Shown here: one piece after another, positions 1 to 5,932 of the stretch
Numbering within the stretch: the stretch's first letter is position 1
Layout: each line of letters starts with the position of its first letter
Source of the DNA: Desulfobacterales bacterium
GTDB lineage: Bacteria; Desulfobacterota; Desulfobacteria; Desulfobacterales; JAFDCJ01
Direction: 5' to 3'
Length of the DNA: 6,397 nt
Assembly (NCBI GenBank): GCA_020345785.1
Contig: CP070771.1
Location: 5,051,013 to 5,057,409 of the forward strand
Notes under the pieces: model-generated
Told to the model about the DNA's origin: nothing
Seen by the model: the letters and a program-made list of their open reading frames with translations, nothing else
Database searches by the model: none
Translations under genes and position numbers: made by a program

Positions 1-971
1 TATTTTACTGCACCGGGGTGAAACGGGGCGGTGAGTCCCTTGAGCATGCCTTCTTTCGTCAAATCGCCGAGGGCCGGATGCTGTTGGCGTAAACCATCGA
101 GATCTTCAAATACTACTTTTGTTACGGCGTAGACCATCTCTTCCGGAACTTTGGCGGAAGTGCACAGAGTTGCCATGACGCCGAAGGTGTCCACGTCATC
201 AGTCGATCCTCCCAAGCCGGGATAGAGCCGCTTCACCTGAAGTGTCACCTTGGTGTAGTACTTTTTATCAGCCACCAGTCTGTCAATGGCAGGGCCGGAA
301 ATTGGAATGATGCGCGCTTTGCGCTCGCCAGTCAGTGCCATCCGTATGGTCTCGCTGGGATGCCCGACCGTGAAAAAATAAGCATCGATGAGGTTGTCCT
401 CGAGCAGAACAGGCGCCTCGGAGGCAGATACTGTTTGGGGGATGATATCCCGTTTTGGATCGAGGCCGACGGCCTCGAGGATCTCGACCACGCCTCGGTG
501 TTGGCTGGAGCCCGGGTTTCCGAGGCTGACCCTTTTGCTTTTGAGATCGGATATGGCGTTTATACCTGTGTCAATCGCCGCCACCAGAGTTACCGATTCC
601 TGGTAGATGCTGAATACTGCCCGCAGTTCCTTCTGGGGCCCCTTTTTCGACCACTCGAACAGCCCCTTGACCGCGTGGTATTGCTTATCGGCCTGGGTCA
701 GGCCGAATTCCATGTACCCTGCCAGAATCGCATTCAGGTTAAAGGTCGACCCCGTCGTCGCTTCAACCGTGGCCCGGATCTTGTGTATGGGTCGTTTGTT
801 GTTGATCATGCCTGCGATGGCCAATCCAGTGGGGAAATAAACACCTGAGAAATCGCCGCCGCCAATGGTTATAAAGATGTCTTCTTCGGCATGCAGCTCG
901 TTAGAGGCGACATTGAAAAGCATGCTTGATACGAAACAAGCGGCAATAATGACCACTATCTTTCTGTTCAT
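1..971 (-). CDS. TAXI-family TRAP transporter solute-binding protein (3' end cut by window edge)
   Basis: Periplasmic substrate receptor of a tripartite ATP-independent periplasmic transporter. TAXI receptors capture small organic acids or amino acids such as glutamate and pass them to a DctM-type fused permease; the substrate cannot be read from sequence. The ATG at 971 begins a typical signal peptide (MNRK, hydrophobic residues 5-22, cleavage probably after LHA at residue 28). The mature protein starts with the family hallmark ITIGGGDFSGVYFPTG (residues 35-49), then RATVEATTGSTFNLN (66-80) and SLGNPGSSQHRG (149-160), all standard TAXI motifs. 323 codons are visible, ending PFHPGAVK, close to the usual C-terminus, so only a few residues are missing. 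AGGA lies 11 nt before the start. It lies 45 bp after the LssY-like lipoprotein gene and probably shares its transcript. The permease gene expected beside it would be beyond the edge. The frame was translated by hand because it has no stop in the window. Confidence 0.93.
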   Translation of the reverse strand, partial: MNRKIVVIIAACFVSSMLFNVASNELHAEEDIFITIGGGDFSGVYFPTGLAIAGMINNKRPIHKIRATVEATTGSTFNLNAILAGYMEFGLTQADKQYHAVKGLFEWSKKGPQKELRAVFSIYQESVTLVAAIDTGINAISDLKSKRVSLGNPGSSQHRGVVEILEAVGLDPKRDIIPQTVSASEAPVLLEDNLIDAYFFTVGHPSETIRMALTGERKARIIPISGPAIDRLVADKKYYTKVTLQVKRLYPGLGGSTDDVDTFGVMATLCTSAKVPEEMVYAVTKVVFEDLDGLRQQHPALGDLTKEGMLKGLTAPFHPGAVK

Positions 972-1016
972 CTTAACGTAAATCCTAAATTTCGGTTTTC
1001 TCTCCCAACCGCAATT

Positions 1017-2384
1017 TTACAAACCTAAATGGAAGGTTTCGGGGTTTTCCCAATCGAGGGTTTCGATTTCGTTCAAAGCTATGGGGCCTTGATCAAGGAT
1101 CAGCACCACACGATTACCATCCGTAAAGTATGGATCGCCTGTCAGGTTTGTCCTGGGTTTGGACGGCCTTGCAGGCCCCACACCTTTTACCCAGCCGACT
1201 TTCGCAACGGTCTGGGAAAAAATTAAATCCTCTACAAGCGCGTGACGTGCTTCGTCGATATCCGGATCGATTTTGTGGGTGACCGGCGGCCAGGTTTTCG
1301 AGGTAAACCGGACACCAATGTCACGGCTGATCTGACCGATAAACACCGGTTTGCCTTCAAACCGCATCGGACTGTACCATAGGCGCAGGTGGTTTCGTTC
1401 GTGGATATCGTGGCGTGGTTTTTGGCGTGCGAAATCCTGGTGACGCCCGTAAGCATACAAAGAGCTCACCGGCGAATACCGGTATCGCTTGCCAAAAAGA
1501 AATGATTTTATGGTTTTCCAGACGGCGGTCGAGTAAGTCTCTTCAGCAGGAAGCCATCCTCGGCGAGCGAACGCGGACGCCACATCGATAAAATTTCCGA
1601 TGATCACCAGGTTGAGAGGGTCTCCAAAAGCCGTCTGCTCTTTGTTCGTGGTGCAGCATGGCAACTTCTCGAGAGCTTCTCTCAATTCATCCTGGTCTAA
1701 TTCTACGATCTCCTCGTTCGAATAAAGTTTGTCAAAATCCACCATGCGATAGTCAACCCGCATGCCGGGAATCTGAACGAAAAAGGTAAAAAATTTTATC
1801 TGCTGATCGGCAATGAGATCGACTTGCACCAATTTTTCGCCCTCATCGAGATTGGCAAAAATAAAGCCCGAAACCGCCGTGTTGGGCAAGATCGGATTGC
1901 GGAAATTCATCGACCGGAAATAGGTTTCCATTTCGTTTCGGGCTGATTGACTGAGGCCGCCGTGGACAGCAAAGGCTGCTTCCAGCGGCGAAAAATAATT
2001 CGGATCGACGGCGACGGAGAGAAGATAATATGTCTTGTCGCTATGGTTTTCCACTTTCAGCCAAATCGGCTGAATCTCTTTCACGGACAGATCTGCGCCA
2101 AACAGCGCCCTGGCTTCTTCAGCAGTTGGCACGGCAACCGTCACGCGCAGCTCATCGTCCTGTTTCGACTGGGCGCGATCCCTGAATCTGACGTCATTGA
2201 TTGAACTGGGCTTGAAGGAGGTCGATGTCCCCGTCGTCGCACAACCGCCGAACACCAGCGCAAACAGGCAGGCCGCAATTATCCACAACCTAATCAGAGG
2301 GATTGCCGGATCGCTATGCCCGGCCCGGGCGGGCGTGAAGCTCGCCCCGGAAAAATGTTGCGCAACCTTTTGGCGACGGGCCAT
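1017..2384 (-). CDS. Outer-envelope lipoprotein with LssY-type C-terminal domain
   Basis: Predicted lipoprotein of unknown function. With the ATG at 2384 the product is 455 residues. A hydrophobic stretch (LWIIAACLFALVFGG) leads to a lipobox cysteine at residue 48, followed by ATTGTSTS, so the protein should be lipid-anchored. Residues about 76-220 form a beta-rich region I do not recognise. Residues about 255-425 resemble the LssY C-terminal domain: DPLNLVIIG, RRGWLPAE, YSPVSSLYAYGRHQDFARQKPR, HLRLWYSP, ISRDIGVRF and the THKIDPDIDEAR segment. That domain is named after a gene of the Legionella lss secretion locus and has no firm activity. The open frame continues to an ATG at 2591, but the added 69 residues are Arg/Lys-rich and not signal-like. 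Other starts are 2411, or a non-ATG codon just before the hydrophobic stretch. None has a well-spaced Shine-Dalgarno, so the start is uncertain. The TAXI receptor gene follows 45 bp downstream. Confidence 0.82.
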   Translation of the reverse strand: MARRQKVAQHFSGASFTPARAGHSDPAIPLIRLWIIAACLFALVFGGCATTGTSTSFKPSSINDVRFRDRAQSKQDDELRVTVAVPTAEEARALFGADLSVKEIQPIWLKVENHSDKTYYLLSVAVDPNYFSPLEAAFAVHGGLSQSARNEMETYFRSMNFRNPILPNTAVSGFIFANLDEGEKLVQVDLIADQQIKFFTFFVQIPGMRVDYRMVDFDKLYSNEEIVELDQDELREALEKLPCCTTNKEQTAFGDPLNLVIIGNFIDVASAFARRGWLPAEETYSTAVWKTIKSFLFGKRYRYSPVSSLYAYGRHQDFARQKPRHDIHERNHLRLWYSPMRFEGKPVFIGQISRDIGVRFTSKTWPPVTHKIDPDIDEARHALVEDLIFSQTVAKVGWVKGVGPARPSKPRTNLTGDPYFTDGNRVVLILDQGPIALNEIETLDWENPETFHLGL

Positions 2385-2755
2385 GACAAGAGATTTAGCC
2401 CTCGATTGCATAGCAAGTATCTTTGTTCTAGTCCTCTTACCGGTATCGCTAAATTTGATCATAAGGCATCGTCGTCTCTTTCCGCTAAGGCTTCCGTGAA
2501 CAGCGCATCTCCGGACTGCCGTATCCCCAAACAATTGCAGCCTCGCCTTGATGTTCCCAGAAAGATTCGTTTTGACCCTGGTATTTCGCACCGCTGCCGG
2601 TACATGATTGAGACCTGGTCGCCGCGTTCGACAATCAGTGTCGTTTGATTTATCATTGCATGGATCTTGTGCTGTTCAGCAGGTGGCGGCAGGGGATGCT
2701 GCGCCGGCAGACACAACCAGATCATTAACTATAAAACCAAAATTCTCTATTCGAT
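2385..2755 (-). other. Long leader before the LssY-like gene, no convincing gene
   Basis: This stretch lies between the large inverted repeat and the preferred start of the lipoprotein gene. Short open frames cross it on both strands, and the lipoprotein frame itself stays open to 2591. None has a Shine-Dalgarno sequence or a recognisable protein motif. A small GC-rich hairpin (arms about 2685-2692 and 2699-2705, one bulged base) is the only local structure seen. If the promoter at 2888-2915 is real, this is transcribed 5' untranslated sequence, unusually long for a lipoprotein gene. Confidence 0.4.
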
Positions 2756-2869
2756 CTCCATTCATATGCCACCGGCATCGTTTAAATTGGGACAACCGAA
2801 TAAAACTCCCGCTGTAACGGTAAAACCTTATTAATTCTCGACGGCATAGCCGGTGGCTTATGAATGGAG
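2756..2869 (-). repeat. Large inverted repeat, 21-nt arms, possible structured RNA leader
   Basis: Arms at 2756-2776 and 2849-2869 match as inverted repeats at 20 of 21 positions (core CCATTCATA and GCCACCGGC). They enclose 72 bp of AT-rich sequence with no obvious strong internal stem. Transcription in either direction would give a long closing stem. On the minus strand the structure begins about 12 nt downstream of the expected transcription start of the promoter at 2888-2915, so it would form the 5' end of the LssY-TAXI transcript. No uridine run directly follows the stem, so it is not a standard terminator. It could be a small mobile-type repeat (MITE-like), a dispersed palindrome or a regulatory leader. 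I do not match it to a known riboswitch class. Confidence 0.75.
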
Positions 2870-2887
2870 TTATTTTAATTGCTGTAG

Positions 2888-2915
2888 AAAATAATTTCAT
2901 TTCCGATTGTGTCAA
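2888..2915 (-). promoter_or_regulatory. Putative sigma-70 promoter for the LssY-TAXI transcript
   Basis: On the minus strand a perfect TTGACA (2915-2910) is followed after 16 bp by TATTTT (2893-2888, four of six matches to TATAAT). The sequence around it is strongly AT-rich, including a nine-base A/T tract just upstream. It faces the lipoprotein gene and sits directly before the 2756-2869 inverted repeat, and the preceding gene has its own terminator at 3019-3048. All this fits a new transcription unit beginning near 2881. Confidence 0.45.
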
Positions 2916-3018
2916 CTAACGGTTAAAAGTAAAAAAAAATCGCTGATCTTATTTATCCGTACTGAAAACTTCGCAAAACCACTCGCTCAAATATATTTAC
3001 TAAAGACGATAATTATGC

Positions 3019-3048
3019 ATTAAAATCAAATCCGCACCCGGTGCGGAT
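3019..3048 (-). terminator. Rho-independent terminator after the radical SAM gene
   Basis: A perfect 8-bp GC-rich stem (ATCCGCAC pairing with GTGCGGAT, 3041-3048 and 3030-3037) with a 3-nt loop is followed on the minus strand by TTTGATTTTAAT. It lies 58 nt after the stop codon of the radical SAM gene. On the plus strand no T-run follows, so it works in one direction, ending the radical SAM transcript before the LssY-TAXI unit. Confidence 0.7.
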
Positions 3049-3106
3049 CATGGCCAAGTGGAGTTATTCCTATCTGCGCAATAATTAATTTCTGAAAAAT
3101 TTGAAG

Positions 3107-4492
3107 TCAAAAGGGCTGCGGTGTCTCCCACCAGCCGATAATCGAGCCGTATCTTTTAAACCAAAGATTTTCCCGGCGTTCAATTTCCCTGATCCAATCG
3201 CCCAAAGCGGAAGCGTGATGAATAATCAGGGGGGTGCTGTGGGGAGGTAGGATGTCGTTTTGCAGACCATAGATCAGAATGGTTTTTTGATTCTCGGCGG
3301 CGGTCTCACGGGTATCCCAGGCGGTGGGATGTATAAACCCATGGACGGCGCCTTCCCGATTCGAATACCCCAGCTGGTCGGGAAATTCCGATTTCAATTG
3401 CCGGATGAGGCGAATGGCTTCTATATTTTTTTTGACACTCAGGCCCTTGTTTAGATTGCGCAATATGCTGTCGTCAAATGATTCAAAGCCGATTGAACTC
3501 AATAGCACATAAACACCCAGATCACCCGCCACACGCAGGGCCTCTTTTAAGTGATGAACCCCTGTAACAAGCCAATCCGCCCTTAGGGTGAGATTAATTT
3601 GGCTCAGTTCGATGTCCCGTCGGTGAACTTCTCGCAGTAATTCGGGAAGCGTCGGCAGCGGGATTTCGTTGATGAGTTCAAACGGTATTTTTCTACCGTC
3701 CCGGGTTTCCGGCAAACAACGTATTTGACGGATCACCGTCTCGCGATTCAGTTTTCCGTAATAGCCTTTGTCTATCGCCACATCGCAGAAGCTGCAGCCT
3801 TTCAGATCCAGTTTGATGTGTTGTCCCTCGCGTCCGTCTATGGAAGCAGGATAATCAATCTCCGCCGGGATCATCCGGGCGGCGTGGGGGCAGCCGATGT
3901 GCTCCAAGACCTGGCCCGTGCTTATTTCCAAGGGCGCAATCCCGTCCTTTCCGGCTATGTAAAAATTATCCCATCGGACCTTTCCTAAATACTTCTCGTT
4001 CCATTCATTGGCCGGATTTTGAATGAAATTTCCATCCAGGTCGATAGACAAAAGACCGGGAGTTTTTGACCAGTCATTGCCGTCCAGGCCGTTTAAAAGA
4101 CCGATCACCTGCTCCGCCGGCCCGTGCAAAGCATAATTGAAATTTTCAGCAAGGCCCTTAAACCGGTGCGGGTGGCGTTGCCAACCTTTTTCCCCCAGAA
4201 AATCAACATCCGCCTGCGGGCCCGCCAGCATGGTGACGACCCCTTCCTTTCGCAGTTCTTTGGCCAGGACGAAAAGATCCTCGCGCCCACTCAGCGCAGA
4301 GAAACCAATGAGCGGTCGTTCTGCGTCGAAGTAATCGGCCAGGGCTTTTTTAAGAGCGGCCTTATCATAATCCCTGGCGGCTGCGATGACGATGCATTCA
4401 TAAGGTGTATGCTCCAGAATAATTGTGGCCGCCATCTGCGGACCCAAAAGTCCATAGGTCTCATCTTTCAGATAGCTGGTGATGATGACCAT
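3107..4492 (-). CDS. Radical SAM protein with B12-binding-like N-terminus and unusual cysteine spacing
   Basis: Predicted iron-sulfur enzyme of the B12-binding-domain/radical SAM type, reaction unknown. Starting at the ATG at 4492 gives 461 residues; AGGAG 4 nt upstream favours this over the upstream ATG at 4531. Residues 1-140 look like a Rossmann-type cobalamin-binding-like domain (PLIGFSALSGREDLFVLAKE, then MLAGPQAD) without the DxHxxG cobalamin-ligand motif. Residues about 185-440 resemble a radical SAM barrel: FELINEIPLP, INLTLRADWL, and SSIGFESFDDSILRNLNKGLS, which is close to the usual SAM-barrel 'GxES...LNKG' segment. The canonical CxxxCxxC is absent. The only candidates are GC201PHA and GC233SFC236DVA, with Asp229 where the first cysteine of the normal triad would sit. 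The gene stands alone between a repeat element and its own terminator, so context gives no substrate. Radical SAM assignment is good; activity is uncertain. Confidence 0.82.
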   Translation of the reverse strand: MVIITSYLKDETYGLLGPQMAATIILEHTPYECIVIAAARDYDKAALKKALADYFDAERPLIGFSALSGREDLFVLAKELRKEGVVTMLAGPQADVDFLGEKGWQRHPHRFKGLAENFNYALHGPAEQVIGLLNGLDGNDWSKTPGLLSIDLDGNFIQNPANEWNEKYLGKVRWDNFYIAGKDGIAPLEISTGQVLEHIGCPHAARMIPAEIDYPASIDGREGQHIKLDLKGCSFCDVAIDKGYYGKLNRETVIRQIRCLPETRDGRKIPFELINEIPLPTLPELLREVHRRDIELSQINLTLRADWLVTGVHHLKEALRVAGDLGVYVLLSSIGFESFDDSILRNLNKGLSVKKNIEAIRLIRQLKSEFPDQLGYSNREGAVHGFIHPTAWDTRETAAENQKTILIYGLQNDILPPHSTPLIIHHASALGDWIREIERRENLWFKRYGSIIGWWETPQPF

Positions 4493-4496
4493 TTTT

Positions 4497-4501
4497 CTCC
4501 T
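4497..4501 (-). promoter_or_regulatory. Ribosome binding site that sets the radical SAM start
   Basis: AGGAG on the minus strand, 4 nt before the ATG at 4492. The in-frame ATG at 4531 has no such site, and its 13 extra residues do not match the family's usual beginning. Confidence 0.75.
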
Positions 4502-4564
4502 GTGAGCGCAGCCACTATTTAGCAGGGGCATTTGCCTTTGCTTTCTATGTGGTTTGGATTCTTT

Positions 4565-4592
4565 TTTATAGAAGGATTTTTGACAGGATCAA
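4565..4592 (-). promoter_or_regulatory. Possible sigma-70 promoter for the radical SAM gene
   Basis: Minus strand TTGATC (4592-4587, four of six to TTGACA) and TATAAA (4570-4565, five of six to TATAAT) are separated by 16 bp, about 70 bp before the start codon. The -35 overlaps the left end of the 4577-4853 repeat element, so the element would supply part of the promoter. This is only a consensus match in AT-rich DNA. Confidence 0.3.
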
Positions 4593-4643
4593 TCAGGCTA
4601 CGCTAAAGCTACGACCCGACAGGCAGGAATTACAGGATATTCT

Positions 4644-4674
4644 TTTTACCGCCCTCCGGATGAGAGCGGTAAAA
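4644..4674. repeat. Stem-loop inside the 4577-4853 element
   Basis: TTTTACCGC (4644-4652) pairs with GCGGTAAAA (4666-4674). After one mismatch CTC pairs with GAG, leaving a 5-nt loop. Neither strand has a T-run directly after the stem that would make it a clear terminator. Confidence 0.6.
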
Positions 4675-4786
4675 TCCAATTGCTTTCAGCGAATGGCTAA
4701 AGGAATCGGTCTTAAGCTGCGGTTTAGGCCGGATTAATTTATATAAGGATATATCTGATAGCCTCCGCCGCCAGGCGGATTGAGTT

Positions 4787-4813
4787 TTCTCATTTCCATC
4801 CGGGAAATGAGAA
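4787..4813. repeat. 11-bp perfect stem-loop inside the 4577-4853 element
   Basis: TTCTCATTTCC (4787-4797) is perfectly complementary to GGAAATGAGAA (4803-4813) around a 5-nt loop. It is flanked by T-rich sequence on the left and A-rich sequence on the right, so the helix could lengthen with a small bulge, and either strand would give a hairpin bordered by U- or A-rich sequence. Confidence 0.65.
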
Positions 4814-4853
4814 GGTAAAAACACCTTTAAAATCGTGTTAATCCTGTCAAAAA

Positions 4854-5144
4854 ATAAAATATAAAAACCGAATCCATTCATGGTCTAAATAATTACTGCC
4901 GCAGTAGTAAAGTGAAGCTATAAGGGAAGCTTCTGAGTTGAACGCAAACCTCCCCGGTCTACAGATTATTAGACCCAAAATAACTAGACATTAAAATAAT
5001 TTTCACCAATTTCAAGGCCCTCCCCAAACTCATAGTCGCATACGGCACAAGGCGCAGAGCACATGGAATGAATTGTTTTTCCATCAATTGGCAGAATGTT
5101 ATGTCTACAGATTAATTGCCCGACCTGGCGCTGAAGCCTACCGG
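4854..5144. other. Intergenic stretch after the polyferredoxin gene; weak small open frame only
   Basis: No recognisable gene. Two short stems occur: GAAGCT/AGCTTC (4914-4933) and GGTCTA/TAGACC (4956-4975). Neither has a convincing terminator tail. On the minus strand one frame stays open for roughly 58 codons from inside the end of the polyferredoxin gene to a TAG at 4986-4984. Its only ATG (5064) gives a 26-residue peptide beginning MCSAPCAVCDYEFGEG. It has no Shine-Dalgarno sequence, so I do not call it a gene. Confidence 0.5.
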
Positions 5145-5642
5145 TTAAAGCTGAGACTCCAGATCAGCAGCGATTTTACTTGCAGCCGATACCCGTTGGG
5201 CGGCCTTTCGGCTCTTGACAATGCTCACATCATTGGCCTCGATAAACTCAACGGCCTTCACTTCACAAAATCTGACACACTGAGGATCGCCGTCGCAAAT
5301 ATCGCATTTGAGAACCCGCCGATCGGTGGTATTAAAATTCATTGCACCGAATGGACAAACGCTGACGCAGGAGCGGCAACCGATACAGGTGTTATAGTCA
5401 ACGGATACGCGCCCCATTTCCTGATCCTGTGTAATAGCCTTGACCGGGCAAACATTGAGACAGGGCGCATCCTGACATTGCTGGCATGTCATGGGAATAT
5501 AAAGACCCTCGGCTTCCCATTTCATCACCCTGATCCGGCTTCTGGCAGGGTTGGAAATTCCATCATGGGACACAGCGCATACAAGCTCACACAGCCTGCA
5601 GCCGGTGCACTTCTCGTGATCGATATATAAAACTTTTGCCAT
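5145..5642 (-). CDS. Four-cluster [4Fe-4S] polyferredoxin, AOR electron-transfer subunit
   Basis: Cytoplasmic electron-transfer subunit of 165 residues with sixteen cysteines in four cluster motifs: CTGCRLCELVC (12-22), CQQCQDAPCLNVC (53-65), CIGCRSCVSVC (86-96) and CDICDGDPQCVRFC (113-126). This is the DmsB/HycB-like fold family. The fourfold pattern with a short C-terminal helix resembles the small subunit of multi-subunit aldehyde:ferredoxin oxidoreductases (AorA of Aromatoleum is the known example). It carries no signal peptide. AGGAG at 5650-5654 sits 7 nt before the ATG, so the start is secure. It follows the AOR gene on the same strand after 286 bp and presumably passes electrons between that enzyme and ferredoxin or another acceptor. 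A general oxidoreductase ferredoxin is the alternative reading; the AOR neighbour favours the first. Confidence 0.9.
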   Translation of the reverse strand: MAKVLYIDHEKCTGCRLCELVCAVSHDGISNPARSRIRVMKWEAEGLYIPMTCQQCQDAPCLNVCPVKAITQDQEMGRVSVDYNTCIGCRSCVSVCPFGAMNFNTTDRRVLKCDICDGDPQCVRFCEVKAVEFIEANDVSIVKSRKAAQRVSAASKIAADLESQL

Positions 5643-5728
5643 TTATTTTCTCCTAATCTAATTGAGCGAAAAACGCTCAATAGAATCTTAATTGTGAGTT
5701 CTTTGCATTTTATGAAAAGATTTTTTTC

Positions 5729-5808
5729 ATCACGAAAACACGAAATCTTGAAAGCACGAAATTTATATCGTCTTTTTTCGTGTTTTCGTCCTTTCGTGCT
5801 TTCGTGAT
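5729..5808. repeat. Inverted repeat built from CACGAAA units
   Basis: Arms at 5729-5761 and 5776-5808 are inverted copies with 27 of 33 matches around a 14-nt loop. Each arm contains ATCACGAAA, then CACGAAA-like units at short spacing, so both tandem and inverted repetition are present. It lies between the AOR gene and its Fe-S partner. It may be a dispersed intergenic palindrome, an mRNA-stabilising or processing hairpin, or a weak attenuator. The right arm is followed on the plus strand by a T-rich tract (ATTAATTTTTCC), and the left arm is preceded by seven T's. Confidence 0.75.
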
Positions 5809-5841
5809 TAATTTTTCCTTTTTGGTTCCGGCTTATCCGGG

Positions 5842-5932
5842 TTAGGTGTTTATAGTTAATTGTTATTTGTTATTAGAAAATGGATTTAATTCCTTTCGAT
5901 CCAATAACCAATAACCAGTAACAAATACCTAA
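5842..5932. repeat. Second inverted repeat (GTTATT/AATAAC type) touching the AOR stop codon
   Basis: Arms 5855-5876 and 5901-5922 match as inverted repeats at 18 of 22 positions around a 24-nt loop. The arms are made of GTTATTG-like heptamers, seen on the right as AATAACC AATAACC. An outer TTAGGT (5842-5847) pairs with ACCTAA (5927-5932), and that outer arm includes the AOR stop codon (TAG, 5931-5929). The hairpin therefore begins at the end of the AOR reading frame. Confidence 0.6.

Larger units (their letters stand above)
4577..4853. repeat. Hairpin-rich 277-bp element with 13-bp perfect inverted ends
   Basis: TTTTTGACAGGAT at 4577-4589 is perfectly inverted at 4841-4853 (ATCCTGTCAAAAA). 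A second, degenerate copy of the end motif (GACAGGCAGG then TTACAGGAT) sits inside at about 4617-4639. The interior carries at least three stem-loops: 4644-4674, 4764-4779 (TCCGCC/GGCGGA, 4-nt loop) and 4787-4813. No transposase or credible open frame is present. The layout suggests a non-autonomous, MITE-like or REP-like composite repeat of the kind common between genes in Desulfobacterota. The family name is not known to me. Confidence 0.65.

Noticed and set aside
360..848. 162-residue plus-strand open frame, with two smaller ones nearby
   Set aside because: It lies wholly antisense to the TAXI receptor gene, whose frame shows continuous family motifs. No known protein features or ribosome binding site were seen on the plus strand.
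1232..1456. Minus-strand 74-residue frame inside the LssY-like gene
   Set aside because: It is an out-of-frame shadow; the overlapping frame carries the recognisable LssY C-terminal motifs.
2459..2725. 88-residue minus-strand frame before the lipoprotein
   Set aside because: No Shine-Dalgarno sequence and no recognisable motif; it overlaps the open extension of the lipoprotein frame and sits in probable leader.
2676..2915. 79-residue minus-strand frame
   Set aside because: Its start codon lies against the -35 hexamer and its body runs through the large inverted repeat, so it is best explained as chance.
2864..3068. Shared TGGAGTTATT at about 2864 and 3059
   Set aside because: Only ten bases long; the second copy lacks the rest of the inverted-repeat arm.
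4124..4522. 132-residue plus-strand frame
   Set aside because: Antisense to the N-terminal domain of the radical SAM protein, with no independent support.
4630..4881. 83-residue minus-strand frame and a 62-residue plus-strand frame in the same area
   Set aside because: Both cross the hairpin repeats of the 4577-4853 element and have no protein-like motifs.
4957..5114. 12-nt direct repeat GTCTACAGATTA at 4957-4968 and 5103-5114
   Set aside because: About one such match is expected by chance in a window of this size, and neither flank shows further similarity.
5073..5630. 185-residue plus-strand frame
   Set aside because: Antisense to the polyferredoxin gene, whose sixteen cysteines in regular motifs leave no doubt about the coding strand.
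5729..5808. CRISPR array reading of the CACGAAA units
   Set aside because: The units are 7-8 nt with no 30-nt unique spacers, and are arranged as inverted arms rather than regularly spaced direct repeats; no cas genes are nearby.
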